From positions 1,391,478-1,455,477 of the forward strand of contig NZ_JAMXKF010000001.1 in the NCBI RefSeq assembly GCF_024220585.1: DNA of 64,000 bases, in the 5' to 3' direction. This document shows positions 37,408-46,359 of this stretch, in pieces. The stretch is from Dyadobacter diqingensis. Its GTDB lineage: Bacteria > Bacteroidota > Bacteroidia > Cytophagales > Spirosomataceae. The notes beneath the pieces are model-generated. The model did not search any database. It was given only the letters and a program-made list of their open reading frames with translations, and was not told the DNA's origin. The number at the start of each line of letters is the position of its first letter. The first letter of the stretch is position 1. A program made the position numbers and the translations under genes.

Positions 37408-40113
37408 ATGAAGATTTTTATTCGACAACCTTTAAATAGACATAGTTATTGGCTCACGGCCGGACTGAGTTTGGGTATGATGCTTTCCTCTGCAATATCA
37501 CATGCACAAACCAAGACTTACGCAACTGGGAACATCACCGGTGGAAGAGAAAATGTAGGTAATGTATTGGGACTAGGTTATTCCCCGGGTTCGTCGGGAA
37601 TATCGTCTCCTGTACTCTCACACACCACAGGGGTAGGAATATTCGAAACTTTCCGTTTTTTCTATGGTAACGGCATTTTAAATTCTTCAACTGTAACTCC
37701 GGCAACTGTTACTGCCAGTAGACTTGTAGGAGTTAGCTTAGGGGGTATTGACCTATTGACACTTGCGGGCGGAGACGCATACATTCAGTTCCGCTTTCCT
37801 GGAACCAACCCAATCGCAGCAAAAACAACGTCCTTTATCAAGCTTGGTGCAAAACCAACCGGTTCCGGACTTGCCATTCCAGTTGGAGGATTACTATCCC
37901 TGGGCGATAACAATCCATTGGTTGGAGAAATTTATAAGGATGCCGGTGCATACAGTTTGACTGGCAACGGAAACCAAAATCCCGGAACAAAGTTGGCTGG
38001 TACTTTTGAGACAAAATTACTGGTAGATCCGGCCGGAGTATGGCATGCTGCCGTTACGCCATCATCAACCGATGCCTACAATTCTGTCAGACTTAAAGTA
38101 AGAATTCCATCTGACTTATTGGGTGTTAACGTAACCAACACCACAGCGGCAACAGTTTTTAATGCTTTTACCTATGCTACGGAAGGAGCTTTATGCAGCA
38201 ACCGTCCGGCCTTTACTGACGAGGGAAACATCGATGGTTTGGTTACCCTTAATGCATCTGCGCTAAAACTGGTAACACTCAACCAAATCGTGAATAACCC
38301 GGTTGGAGCAATTGATACCGATCCTGCAACCTATTCCTCTTTTTCATCAGGGGTAGCCAGCGCAGGTGTAGCTTCAACAGTTTCACAAAATATTTATTTT
38401 GATCATACCGCAGCTGCATCAGACGGGGCAACAATTAAGTTGTCGCTGTCAACCGGACTTTTAAGTTTAAACGTTCTGGGTGGAGGGATTACTTTTAAAG
38501 CGTATAAAGGCTCCGTACACGTCGGAACTGACCAAACCGTTGAGGGAAGCTTACTGGGACTTAACCTTGCAGATATTATAGCAGTAAACGGTTTCAAAAC
38601 TGTGAACACCACATTTAAGCCAGGTGTTGAGTTCGACAGAGTTGAGGTGGTGCTTAACGGAGGTCTTGTTAGCCTTGGTGTCATTAGTGATGCAGTCAGA
38701 CTTTTTGATGTACAACTTTCAGCTGCTGCCCCTACTTTATCTTCGTCACTTCCTCTTCAAGCCAACAATAGTGTGACGGTTTATGCGGGACAAACTTTGC
38801 CTACAATTGGCGCAGTCTCAGCTGGCAATAACATCTTATGGTATGAAGGTGACAGCGAAACAGCTCTGGCGCCGGCAGCGGCCTCACCAGTTAATCTGCC
38901 TGTAACATCCATTGCTACCGCAGGTTCATACGTCTACAATGCGGCTGCGCAACGCCCTGGCTGTACCAACATTTCAGCCAAGATACCTGTCAATATTACC
39001 GTGCTTCCATTAAGTCTGTCAACCTTGCCTAATGGAAATCTTTCCAGCGCTTACGCATCTGGGAGTCCGGTAGCTGCCAGTGCAGGTCGTACGCTTAAAT
39101 ATGAAATTGTGAGTGGAGCTTTACCAAACGGAATAACGTTAAATGAAACAACCGGCGTTTTGGAAGGAACACCTGCACAATCCGGCCCATTCAACTTCTC
39201 AGTAAAAATTACTGACATTACTGTACCAGCCAGCCCGATCGATGCAGGCACGCATGCCTTCTCGCTGACAATTATCACAAACCTTGCAATCACGGGTGGA
39301 GCTTTCCCGACAGCTGTAAAAGGAACTCCTTATTCTCAGTCGTTGCCAACAGGTTTGGGCGCTTCGGGTGGTGTACCTCCTTACGTTTACGAGATCGTGC
39401 CACCAAGCTCAGGAGGAGCAAGATTAAGTGCTGTTCTGGAATTGCCGGCAACCTTTACGTTATCGCCGACGGGTGTTCTTAGCGGCACGCCAACTGCCAC
39501 TGGTAACATCACATTTACTGCAAAAGCAACCGATGCTGAGAACAATGTTACACAAGCCAACTTCACAATTGTTGTTGACAATCCTCTGCCTGTAACACTT
39601 ACTTCTTTCTCTACTGCAAAAGAAGGCCAGACTGCTTTGCTTAAATGGTCAACAACTGCGGAAACGAACAGCGACCACTTCGAAATCCAGCGCAGTCAGA
39701 ATGGTAAATCATGGGGTATGATCGGTACGAGAAAATCAAATGGCGAGAGCTCATCACTGCAAAGCTATAACTTCACAGATTCAGAACCTTTGGACGGTGA
39801 AAACCTGTATCGCCTGAAAATGATCGACCGTGATGGAACATTTGCTTACAGCCGCATTGAGTCGTTGACTTTCGAAGGCCTGACTGCATCATTCCATCCA
39901 AACCCTGTTGCAGAGAAACTGGTAATAACTGCCGGCGATTTCAGCAAGGTTAAAAACATTCAGATCTACGATGCAAGCGGTAAAACTGTTTACAAATCTG
40001 CTGCTGCACCAAGTGCTGAAATCAACGTTCAAAATCTTTCGGCTGGTCTGTACGTAGTGCAGGTGGTACGTACAAACGGAACAGTGATTACGCATAAGAT
40101 CATTAAACAATAG
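37408..40113 (+). CDS. Large secreted protein with putative Ig-like domains and T9SS type A sorting domain
   Basis: I use the ATG at 37408 rather than the TTG three codons upstream; the signal peptide ends at ISHAQ. Residues 30-540 are beta-rich and low in charge, with repeated PVGAIDTDPATYSSF-like and G/S/T-rich stretches. Two putative-Ig (He_PIG) repeats follow: LPNGITLNETTGVLEGTPAQ and LPATFTLSPTGVLSGTPTAT. A fibronectin-like block (LTSFSTAKEGQTALLKWSTT, SQNGKSWGMIGTR) precedes the C-terminal sorting domain (HPNPVAEKLVITAGDFSKVK, YDASGKTVYKS, LSAGLYVVQV, ending HKIIKQ). It is exported by the Sec and then type IX systems to the surface. A role as an adhesin is plausible. Confidence 0.9.
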   Translation: MKIFIRQPLNRHSYWLTAGLSLGMMLSSAISHAQTKTYATGNITGGRENVGNVLGLGYSPGSSGISSPVLSHTTGVGIFETFRFFYGNGILNSSTVTPATVTASRLVGVSLGGIDLLTLAGGDAYIQFRFPGTNPIAAKTTSFIKLGAKPTGSGLAIPVGGLLSLGDNNPLVGEIYKDAGAYSLTGNGNQNPGTKLAGTFETKLLVDPAGVWHAAVTPSSTDAYNSVRLKVRIPSDLLGVNVTNTTAATVFNAFTYATEGALCSNRPAFTDEGNIDGLVTLNASALKLVTLNQIVNNPVGAIDTDPATYSSFSSGVASAGVASTVSQNIYFDHTAAASDGATIKLSLSTGLLSLNVLGGGITFKAYKGSVHVGTDQTVEGSLLGLNLADIIAVNGFKTVNTTFKPGVEFDRVEVVLNGGLVSLGVISDAVRLFDVQLSAAAPTLSSSLPLQANNSVTVYAGQTLPTIGAVSAGNNILWYEGDSETALAPAAASPVNLPVTSIATAGSYVYNAAAQRPGCTNISAKIPVNITVLPLSLSTLPNGNLSSAYASGSPVAASAGRTLKYEIVSGALPNGITLNETTGVLEGTPAQSGPFNFSVKITDITVPASPIDAGTHAFSLTIITNLAITGGAFPTAVKGTPYSQSLPTGLGASGGVPPYVYEIVPPSSGGARLSAVLELPATFTLSPTGVLSGTPTATGNITFTAKATDAENNVTQANFTIVVDNPLPVTLTSFSTAKEGQTALLKWSTTAETNSDHFEIQRSQNGKSWGMIGTRKSNGESSSLQSYNFTDSEPLDGENLYRLKMIDRDGTFAYSRIESLTFEGLTASFHPNPVAEKLVITAGDFSKVKNIQIYDASGKTVYKSAAAPSAEINVQNLSAGLYVVQVVRTNGTVITHKIIKQ

Positions 40114-40134
40114 TTTAGTAAAAACATTGTTTTT

Positions 40135-40182
40135 TATATACAAAAATGCCCCGGAGATATCTCCGGGGCATTTTTGTATATA
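40135..40182. terminator. 48-bp perfect palindrome, bidirectional terminator
   Basis: Two 24-base arms (40135-40158 and 40159-40182) are exact reverse complements, with GC-rich core and A/T-run flanks. It is 21 bp after the T9SS cargo stop and 152 bp before the ferritin-like gene. Confidence 0.93.
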
Positions 40183-40334
40183 AATGTTACCAAATCAACT
40201 ATCACAGAAACATACGGAATAGCAAATAAATCAGAAGTTTTTTTCCAAACATTGATCTAAAGCAAAGGTATGGTCGTAGGTTTTTCAAATAATCTTTTCG
40301 ACGGGCGAAAGGAAAATCGTAACCTTTAATTGCT

Positions 40335-41063
40335 ATGATCAATAATAAAAATTCACAAAAAGACTCCGATACCAAGGGAGGTCAGGAATCGGTTCTGAAC
40401 AGACGGCTCTTCTTACGCTCGGCGGGTGTTGCAACAGCGGTTGGTACGCTTGCTCTTGGCGCATGTAAAGATGACGACGACGATATGGTGACGCCACCAA
40501 CAACAACTGTTGACCTGGGCAAAGATGATGTTGGTATCCTTAACTATGCCTACGCACTGGAACAACTGGAAGCAGCGTTTTACGAACAAGTTGTAAAAAC
40601 GCCTTACATGGGCATCACCGCAGCCGAAACAGCAATCCTTACCGATATCCGTGACCACGAAGTTATCCACAGAGATTTCTTCAAGGCAGCATTGACAGCA
40701 GCCGCACCAACACAGATTATTCCCGCACTCGAAGTTGATTTTTCTTCTATTGATTTCACAAACCGCGCCAAAGTACTTGGGGCTGCGAAATTATTCGAAG
40801 ACACCGGAGTAGCCGCTTACAATGGCGCAGGTAAATTCATCAAAAACGCAACATATCTGACATTAGCCGGAAAGATTGTTTCGGTAGAAGCACGTCACGC
40901 TGCTGCGATCAGTGATCTGATCACGCCTAAAACTGCTGATTTTGCAAGCGATACACAAATCGATCCTAATGGCTTGGACAAGGCAATTCCTTCGGCAACA
41001 ATTTTGGCGGCAGTTCAGCCCTATCTTAAAACAAAGATCAGCGGTGCCAATTTACCTAAATAA
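40335..41063 (+). CDS. Ferritin-like domain lipoprotein with Tat-type signal
   Basis: The N-terminus has NRRLFLRSAGVATAVGTLAL, a twin-arginine signal, ending in lipobox LGAC and an Asp run. The mature domain is a ferritin-like four-helix bundle: DVGILNYAYALEQLEAAFYE, ITAAETAILTDIRDHEVIHR, AAKLFEDTGVAAYNGA, SVEARHAAAISDL. The Glu and His pairs expected for a di-iron site (LEQLEAAFYE, DHEVIHRD, VEARHAAA) are present. It resembles the Ferritin_2 (dessication-related) family. It lies 30 bp before a second ferritin-like gene. Confidence 0.88.
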   Translation: MINNKNSQKDSDTKGGQESVLNRRLFLRSAGVATAVGTLALGACKDDDDDMVTPPTTTVDLGKDDVGILNYAYALEQLEAAFYEQVVKTPYMGITAAETAILTDIRDHEVIHRDFFKAALTAAAPTQIIPALEVDFSSIDFTNRAKVLGAAKLFEDTGVAAYNGAGKFIKNATYLTLAGKIVSVEARHAAAISDLITPKTADFASDTQIDPNGLDKAIPSATILAAVQPYLKTKISGANLPK

Positions 41064-41093
41064 TTTTCCAACAGATTTCAACTTTTGACCGAT

Positions 41094-41879
41094 ATGAATA
41101 TTTTCAAAATAATAGATGAGATTCAAAAAATAGATGGTGACGCAGTGGACCGTTTGGAACATGCAACACGCCGTCATTTTATGAACAGAATTGGAAGTAA
41201 GCTTGCTGCCGTAGCAGTGCCAACAGTTTTTGCTTCCGTTGTCAACAAAGCGTATGCGCAGTCAGCCGGTGCGATTGATATCTTAAACTTTGCACTTACG
41301 CTTGAATATCTTGAAGACGAATTTTATCAAAAAGGAAATGCGGCCGCAGGCCTTATCCCTGCCAGCGATAAAACGATCTTTACGCAAATTGGTAAACACG
41401 AAACACAACACGTTGCCTTTCTAAAAGGTGCTCTGGGAGCAAAAGCAGTTGCCAAACCAACATTTGACTTTACTGGAAAAGGTGCTTTCGCAACCGTTTT
41501 CACTAATTATAATACTTTCCTTACCGTTTCACATGCATTAGAAGACACAGGCGTCAGAGCTTACAAAGGACAAGCCGGCGGCCTGATGGGAGATCCTGAT
41601 TTGCTTCAGTATGCATTGCAAGTGCACTCTGTTGAAGCAAGACACGCCTCTATCGTTCGTAAATTACTGGGTGCTGCTACCGGCAAACCTGAAATCAAAT
41701 CATGGATTACAGGCAAAGCAGGTGCACCGGAAGCTGTGTACGCAGGCGACGATAACAAAGTACAGGGTGGTGTTGATCTTACCGGACTAGCTGGGAAATC
41801 GGATGCGGCTATTACAGAAGCGTTCGACGAACCATTGACAAAAGAGCAGGTTTTAGCAATTGCAGGTCTGTTTCTTTAA
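41094..41879 (+). CDS. Ferritin-like domain protein with Tat-type signal
   Basis: I use the ATG at 41094; the TTG at 41085 adds only three residues. Near residue 24 is RRHFMNRIGSKLAAVAVPTV, a twin-arginine-like signal ending KAYAQ, preceded by a 20-residue cytoplasmic tail. The domain matches its neighbour: IDILNFALTLEYLEDEFYQK, FTQIGKHETQHVAFLKGALG, HALEDTGVRAYKGQAGG, VHSVEARHASIVRKLLG. Glu/His metal-ligand pairs are kept. The two genes look like an ancient tandem duplication, with this copy not lipidated. Role in metal or oxidative protection is an inference. Confidence 0.87.
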   Translation: MNIFKIIDEIQKIDGDAVDRLEHATRRHFMNRIGSKLAAVAVPTVFASVVNKAYAQSAGAIDILNFALTLEYLEDEFYQKGNAAAGLIPASDKTIFTQIGKHETQHVAFLKGALGAKAVAKPTFDFTGKGAFATVFTNYNTFLTVSHALEDTGVRAYKGQAGGLMGDPDLLQYALQVHSVEARHASIVRKLLGAATGKPEIKSWITGKAGAPEAVYAGDDNKVQGGVDLTGLAGKSDAAITEAFDEPLTKEQVLAIAGLFL

Positions 41880-41995
41880 GAATTAATGCATTTGATGAAT
41901 ATAGAATAACTCCTTCCTGTTGAACATATACATGCACGATTAAGTGATAGTGAAGTTCAAAGTCAGTGTTACACGCTATAATTCATGAAAAGCTT

Positions 41996-42028
41996 AAAAG
42001 GTTATCCTTAGGTAGGATAACCTTTTTC
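41996..42028 (+). terminator. Terminator after the ferritin-like pair
   Basis: A perfect 12-bp stem (41996-42007 with 42015-42026) and TTTTTC tail. It separates the ferritin pair from the sulfite dehydrogenase genes. Confidence 0.88.
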
Positions 42029-42149
42029 TTGTTTAAATGGCATCAATGAGCGGAGTAAATTCAGTAAGTTTGGATCATTAACCGCTTTGACAAGCAAGGT
42101 TTCTTTAAACCCTAACGTTATCATTACCTACTAAGCTTAACCTGATTCT

Positions 42150-43382
42150 ATGAAATCGCATTTTGACAGACGTGGTTTTCTAAAAAAAACCAGCCTCGCG
42201 GCACTGGCTGCAACGCTGGGAACTGACATTGTTTTTGCCGATAAACTGCCAAGAAAATATATGCCTCTTGCCTTTGGAGAAAAAGACGCTCTGAAAGGTA
42301 AAAACACCAACATGATTGTGCAGGGCGACCGCCCCTGGAATGTGGAATCGCCGCTTGATTTGCTGGACGACCGCATCACCCCGGTTGACAAAATGTTTAT
42401 CCGTAACAATGGCTTGATCCCTGAAACGATCGATGTTAAAAACTGGACATTAACCATCGACGGAGAATCTGTAAAAGCGCCTAAAACCTATACGCTGGCC
42501 GATTTAAAAAAGAAATTCAAATCCTATACTTACCAGCTGACGCTGGAATGCGGCGGAAACGGGCGTTCGGGTTATTACCCGCCTACTTCGGGAAACCAGT
42601 GGGGACAAGGTGCCGTACATTGCGCGCAGTGGACGGGTGTCCGCTTGAAAGATATTCTGGCTGATGTCGGGCTAAAAAGTGATGCGGTTTATATCGGTTA
42701 TCATGGGAAAGACATCCACTTAAGTAAGGACCCTAAAAAGGAATCCATATCAAGAGGCGTGCCGATTGCCAAAGCGATGGAAGACGAAACATTGATCGCA
42801 TGGCAGTTAAACGGTCAGGATATCCCCGAATTTCATGGTTTTCCGTTAAGACTTGTCATCGGCGGCTGGCCGGCTTCTGTATCCGGAAAATGGCTTAGCG
42901 GCATTTCTGTACGCAACAAGGTCCATGATGGTGCGAAAATGGAAGGACACAGTTATAAAATGCCGCGAAATCCTGTTGCACCGGGAACGGAAATTCCGAC
43001 AACGGACGAGTACTACCGGATCATCGAATCCATGCCTGTTAAATCCATGATCACTTTTCCAAAAACGGGCGCCGTTATTCCGTCAGGAGAAGTTTTGCCT
43101 TTACGCGGACATGCCTGGGCGGGAGACCATGCAGTAAAAAAAGTGGAAGTTTCCATCGATTTTGGTTCAACGTGGCAGGACTGCAAGGTCGAAAATCCTG
43201 TTAACCGTCTGGCGTGGCAGCACTGGAATGCCAATATCAAATTCCCTGTAAAGGGTTATTACGAAGTCTGGGTGCGCGCTACCGATGAAAAAGGTGTGTC
43301 TCAGCCCATGGTTATTCCTGCATGGAATCCGGGAGGTTATTTGAACAATGCCTGCGAGCGTATTGCCGTAAAAATATCATAG
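42150..43382 (+). CDS. Sulfite-oxidase-family molybdopterin enzyme (SorA-like)
   Basis: The Tat signal is DRRGFLKKTSLAALAATLG. The molybdopterin domain contains YQLTLECGGNGRSGYYPPTS with the Cys that ligates molybdenum (Cys134), then GAVHCAQWTGVRLKDIL and FPLRLVIGGWPASVSGKWL. The C-terminal dimerisation domain has VKKVEVSIDFGSTWQDCKVE and GGYLNNACERIAV. It follows the periplasmic sulfite dehydrogenase layout. The next gene, 27 bp on, codes a mono-haem cytochrome, as in SorAB. Function as sulfite oxidation is likely, although related enzymes act on other oxyanions or sulfoxides. Confidence 0.9.
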   Translation: MKSHFDRRGFLKKTSLAALAATLGTDIVFADKLPRKYMPLAFGEKDALKGKNTNMIVQGDRPWNVESPLDLLDDRITPVDKMFIRNNGLIPETIDVKNWTLTIDGESVKAPKTYTLADLKKKFKSYTYQLTLECGGNGRSGYYPPTSGNQWGQGAVHCAQWTGVRLKDILADVGLKSDAVYIGYHGKDIHLSKDPKKESISRGVPIAKAMEDETLIAWQLNGQDIPEFHGFPLRLVIGGWPASVSGKWLSGISVRNKVHDGAKMEGHSYKMPRNPVAPGTEIPTTDEYYRIIESMPVKSMITFPKTGAVIPSGEVLPLRGHAWAGDHAVKKVEVSIDFGSTWQDCKVENPVNRLAWQHWNANIKFPVKGYYEVWVRATDEKGVSQPMVIPAWNPGGYLNNACERIAVKIS

Positions 43383-43409
43383 CCATTTCAGAAACTAAAT
43401 TCAAATAAA

Positions 43410-43832
43410 ATGAGAATAACACTCATCGTAGTTCTGGGACTTGGTCTGATATTGAGCTCATTCCGCCAGGGAACATCAGTTGAAAGTAAAGCTCAGATTA
43501 AGACATTCGCTTACACTGCAAACGCCACAGTTCGCACGGATACGACAAAAATGGATCCTGAAACCGGACTGATCGTGGATGAAAATTTGTACATGGTAAA
43601 AGCCCAGTGCACAGGCTGTCACTCCACAAAACTGATCAGTGCAAATCATTTCACCAGAGATGGCTGGAAGCAAAAAATCCGCTGGATGCAGGCCAACCAT
43701 AATTTATGGGAACTGGGAGAAACTGAAAAGCAGGTACTGGATTATCTTGAAAAAAACTATGCGCCGGTGCAGGTCGTTTCCCGCCGCGCGCCATTGAAAG
43801 ATATCAAATGGTACGATTTGAAGTTGAAGTAA
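43410..43832 (+). CDS. Mono-haem cytochrome c (SorB-like)
   Basis: A signal peptide covers about residues 1-22. The haem motif is CTGCH (Cys67, Cys70, His71), followed by HFTRDGWKQKIRWMQANHN with the Met that can serve as sixth ligand, and ending LDYLEKNYAPV. It lies 27 bp after the SorA-like gene, so it probably takes electrons from that enzyme in the periplasm. Confidence 0.87.
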   Translation: MRITLIVVLGLGLILSSFRQGTSVESKAQIKTFAYTANATVRTDTTKMDPETGLIVDENLYMVKAQCTGCHSTKLISANHFTRDGWKQKIRWMQANHNLWELGETEKQVLDYLEKNYAPVQVVSRRAPLKDIKWYDLKLK

Positions 43833-43899
43833 ATTAAGCTGAGTCACCGGGAGGCAATGAAGTATTCCGTACCTTTATCCTCTCAACTTTTTAAAATAA

Positions 43900-44454
43900 A
43901 TGCGCGTACGATTGTTTAGAATTACAAAAGCCAGATTACTAGTTCATTATCTGATTGCCCTTGCCCTATTACCCGGATTACTATCCCTGAAACAGAAAGA
44001 AGGCTCCGCCGACAAGTATAAGGGAATAGAGAAATCCAGCAGTTTGCCCAATCCGCTTAAAGCAGAAGTGATAGGTATCCAGGATGGCGATACCATCGAA
44101 ATGAAATTTATTTTTGACGGTAAAAAGGCTGGTCTTCGCCAGGGAAAAGCGATAAGGATCCGTTTTTTGCATATCAATACGCCGGAAAAAGGGATGCCGT
44201 TTTACAAAGTCGCCAAACAGTATACTTCTGAAAAATCTTTTCATAAAATTGTTCAGATCAAACATACCGGTGAATTTGACCGCTACGGAAGACTTTTGGG
44301 AGAAGTAGTTTTGCCGAACGGCTCCGTACTTAATAAAGAATTGGTAAAAAAAGGACTGGCGGTTCATTTCAAAAAATACTCGACGAGCGTCGAATATGCC
44401 AATCTTGAAATCAGCGCTCAAAAGAAGAAACTTGGTATCTGGAGTATTGAGTAG
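43900..44454 (+). CDS. Thermonuclease (SNase-like) family protein, exported or anchored
   Basis: A hydrophobic segment at about residues 12-29 is a signal or anchor. The SNase OB-fold has VIGIQDGDTIEMKF, IRIRFLHINTPEKGMPF, HTGEFDRYGRLLGEVVLPNG and NKELVKKGLAV. Asp, Arg and Glu positions used by staphylococcal nuclease are mostly present, so it may cleave nucleic acids with calcium. It stands 67 bp after the cytochrome gene and 21 bp before the next gene. Confidence 0.85.
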   Translation: MRVRLFRITKARLLVHYLIALALLPGLLSLKQKEGSADKYKGIEKSSSLPNPLKAEVIGIQDGDTIEMKFIFDGKKAGLRQGKAIRIRFLHINTPEKGMPFYKVAKQYTSEKSFHKIVQIKHTGEFDRYGRLLGEVVLPNGSVLNKELVKKGLAVHFKKYSTSVEYANLEISAQKKKLGIWSIE

Positions 44455-44475
44455 GTCCGGTCAAAAAAATAAAAG

Positions 44476-45075
44476 ATGAGTTCAGCAGCACTTTTTCAGG
44501 TTTTATATCAAAACGATGTTCTTTTCCACATCCCCGGAGAAGTGATTTCACTTGTTCCCGACAAACCGGTAATACCTGAAACTGTTGTTGTAAAAAAGGA
44601 AGAGCCGGCAGCCCAACCCACGCCGGAGATCGTGAAGCCTCCGTTTGTACCTGCGTCGCCTCAGCCTGTGACCGCGGCGCCATCTATTCCTGATTTCCCA
44701 AAGTTAAATCACAAAGTCCTGATTCTGATTGATGAGCCTAAGCAGCGCGAAATGCTTGTTTCGGAAGCTTTATTTCTGGACAATGTATTGAAGGCAGTAG
44801 GCCATTCCTCTGAAAACTCCGATATCCTTAATTTCAGTTATCTCGCTGGCCCCGATGCGCGAAACGTACTTTCGGAAAAAAGGATCAACTATTTTATAAC
44901 TTTTGGTGTGCCGCTGATCAAGCTCCACTTAGATCTGCTGCTTCCTCCCTACACGCCAAAACAAGTCGAAGGTATCTGGTTTCTGCTCACGGATCCGCTG
45001 CCTGTTATTGAAGCCGACAGAGATTTGAAAAAGAAACTCTGGACTGCGCTAAAACAAATGTTCCCAAAGTCCTAG
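44476..45075 (+). CDS. Uncharacterised cytoplasmic protein with Pro-rich linker (199 aa)
   Basis: An N-terminal block (about residues 1-30; FQVLYQNDVLFHIPGE) is joined by a Pro/Val/Ala-rich linker (about 31-72) to a C-terminal alpha/beta domain (KVLILIDEPKQREMLVSEAL, FLDNVLKAVGHSSENSDILN, LSEKRINYFITFGVPLIKLH, GIWFLLTDPLPVIEADRDLK). There is no signal peptide. The DNA-polymerase psi-like look of the last domain is faint and unproved. It heads a cluster of three unknowns. Confidence 0.75.
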   Translation: MSSAALFQVLYQNDVLFHIPGEVISLVPDKPVIPETVVVKKEEPAAQPTPEIVKPPFVPASPQPVTAAPSIPDFPKLNHKVLILIDEPKQREMLVSEALFLDNVLKAVGHSSENSDILNFSYLAGPDARNVLSEKRINYFITFGVPLIKLHLDLLLPPYTPKQVEGIWFLLTDPLPVIEADRDLKKKLWTALKQMFPKS

Positions 45076-45172
45076 TTAAGAGCGATTTACTCAACAAAAC
45101 TACCAGTCATCACAATAATATTGATAATTTCTCAGTTTTGATGGATACTTGCGGGCTAAACCATGACTAGCT

Positions 45173-46315
45173 ATGGCCAAATTCACTGAGCGTATTTCCA
45201 ATTGGCTTCGTTTTTCGAAAGATGACGAAGATAATTTCTATGACGACGAACCCGAAACACCGATAGAAGCTTCTGCGAGCTTCAAAGACACCATGCCTCA
45301 AAATCCCTCTTTTACACCTGTTAATACCCCCGCGGTAATTAACAACAATAACCCTCAGCCTGAACAAAATCAGACTTTGCCGGTCAAAACCGAAGTTGTC
45401 ATTCCTTACTGGCTCGAAGACGAAGATACCCTGCGCGACGAAGGCGTTTTATTTGGGTTATCAGAATCTGATCCGACTGAGAAAACAGATATCATCCATA
45501 AATATTTTTCACATCTGGCGGCTGAACATTTGAGCAGCATCGAGCAGCACAATGAGCGTATACAGGAGCTAAACCTCTTTATTGGACAAAAAAGCAACCG
45601 GATTGAAGAGCTCGAAAGCAAATTGAAGGGTCTCACCATAGCAAAGTCCAACGGTGAGCACCACCTGCCGAGAACCTTGATCGGGTTAACACTTTCTGTT
45701 GCCATGTGTGTCGGAAATTTCTTTCTGATCAAAGAATCCCTGAAACCTGCCTTCGCTGAAAGTTCATGGATTGCCCTGGGTGTATTTCTCGCTGGTATGT
45801 TTAGCCTGTTCGGCCGAATCTCCATGTTCCATGATACAGACTCGCGTGTAAGCTGGCGTGCTCTTCTGGAAGAAATCGGGTTGCCTTTTGCCGCTGCCTT
45901 ATTCGTTTTTGCCAATGCGTTACCTCATCAGGGTGCTTGGCAGGCCATTGCACTTTTTGTGTTCGTCTTTTTCCTTTTCCTCTTTGCAGGAAAGCTGCTT
46001 TTGAGCAACGTTACTATCCTGCGGAATGATCTGCATGCCTGGTTTAGCATACGCCGGGACAGAGAAGAATCGGTTTCAAATACGGAAAACTGGGAAGACG
46101 AAATACAGCTGCTTCAGGTAGAAGTTGATGAATTACGGGTCAAAAAGTGGCAGGTTCTCCGCGAACAAGGCCAGTCAGAAACTGACCGTGATCGTATTTA
46201 TGCGAAACGCGATATGTTGATTAAACTCTTCGAAAGCGAGTTTTTCCTGGCAAGACGCATGAAAAATCAATTGACAAACCAACAATTACAGGATATCAGA
46301 AAAAGCGCGGAATAA
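45173..46315 (+). CDS. Coiled-coil membrane protein A, unknown function
   Basis: An acidic, disordered N-terminus (about residues 1-95; ISNWLRFSKDDEDNFYDDEP) leads to a coiled coil of about 40 residues (EHLSSIEQHNERIQELNLF, KSNRIEELESKLKG). Four membrane helices follow between about 165 and 280 (GLTLSVAMCVGNFFLI, SSWIALGVFLAGMFSLFG, FAAALFVFANALP, AIALFVFVFFLFLFAGKLLL), then a second coiled coil (DEIQLLQVEVDELRVKKWQV). No family is recognised. The next gene has the same architecture, 44 bp on. Confidence 0.78.
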   Translation: MAKFTERISNWLRFSKDDEDNFYDDEPETPIEASASFKDTMPQNPSFTPVNTPAVINNNNPQPEQNQTLPVKTEVVIPYWLEDEDTLRDEGVLFGLSESDPTEKTDIIHKYFSHLAAEHLSSIEQHNERIQELNLFIGQKSNRIEELESKLKGLTIAKSNGEHHLPRTLIGLTLSVAMCVGNFFLIKESLKPAFAESSWIALGVFLAGMFSLFGRISMFHDTDSRVSWRALLEEIGLPFAAALFVFANALPHQGAWQAIALFVFVFFLFLFAGKLLLSNVTILRNDLHAWFSIRRDREESVSNTENWEDEIQLLQVEVDELRVKKWQVLREQGQSETDRDRIYAKRDMLIKLFESEFFLARRMKNQLTNQQLQDIRKSAE

Positions 46316-46359
46316 TTTTTTTGCACTTTATTCTTATTCTTACAAAACATCAATAAGTT

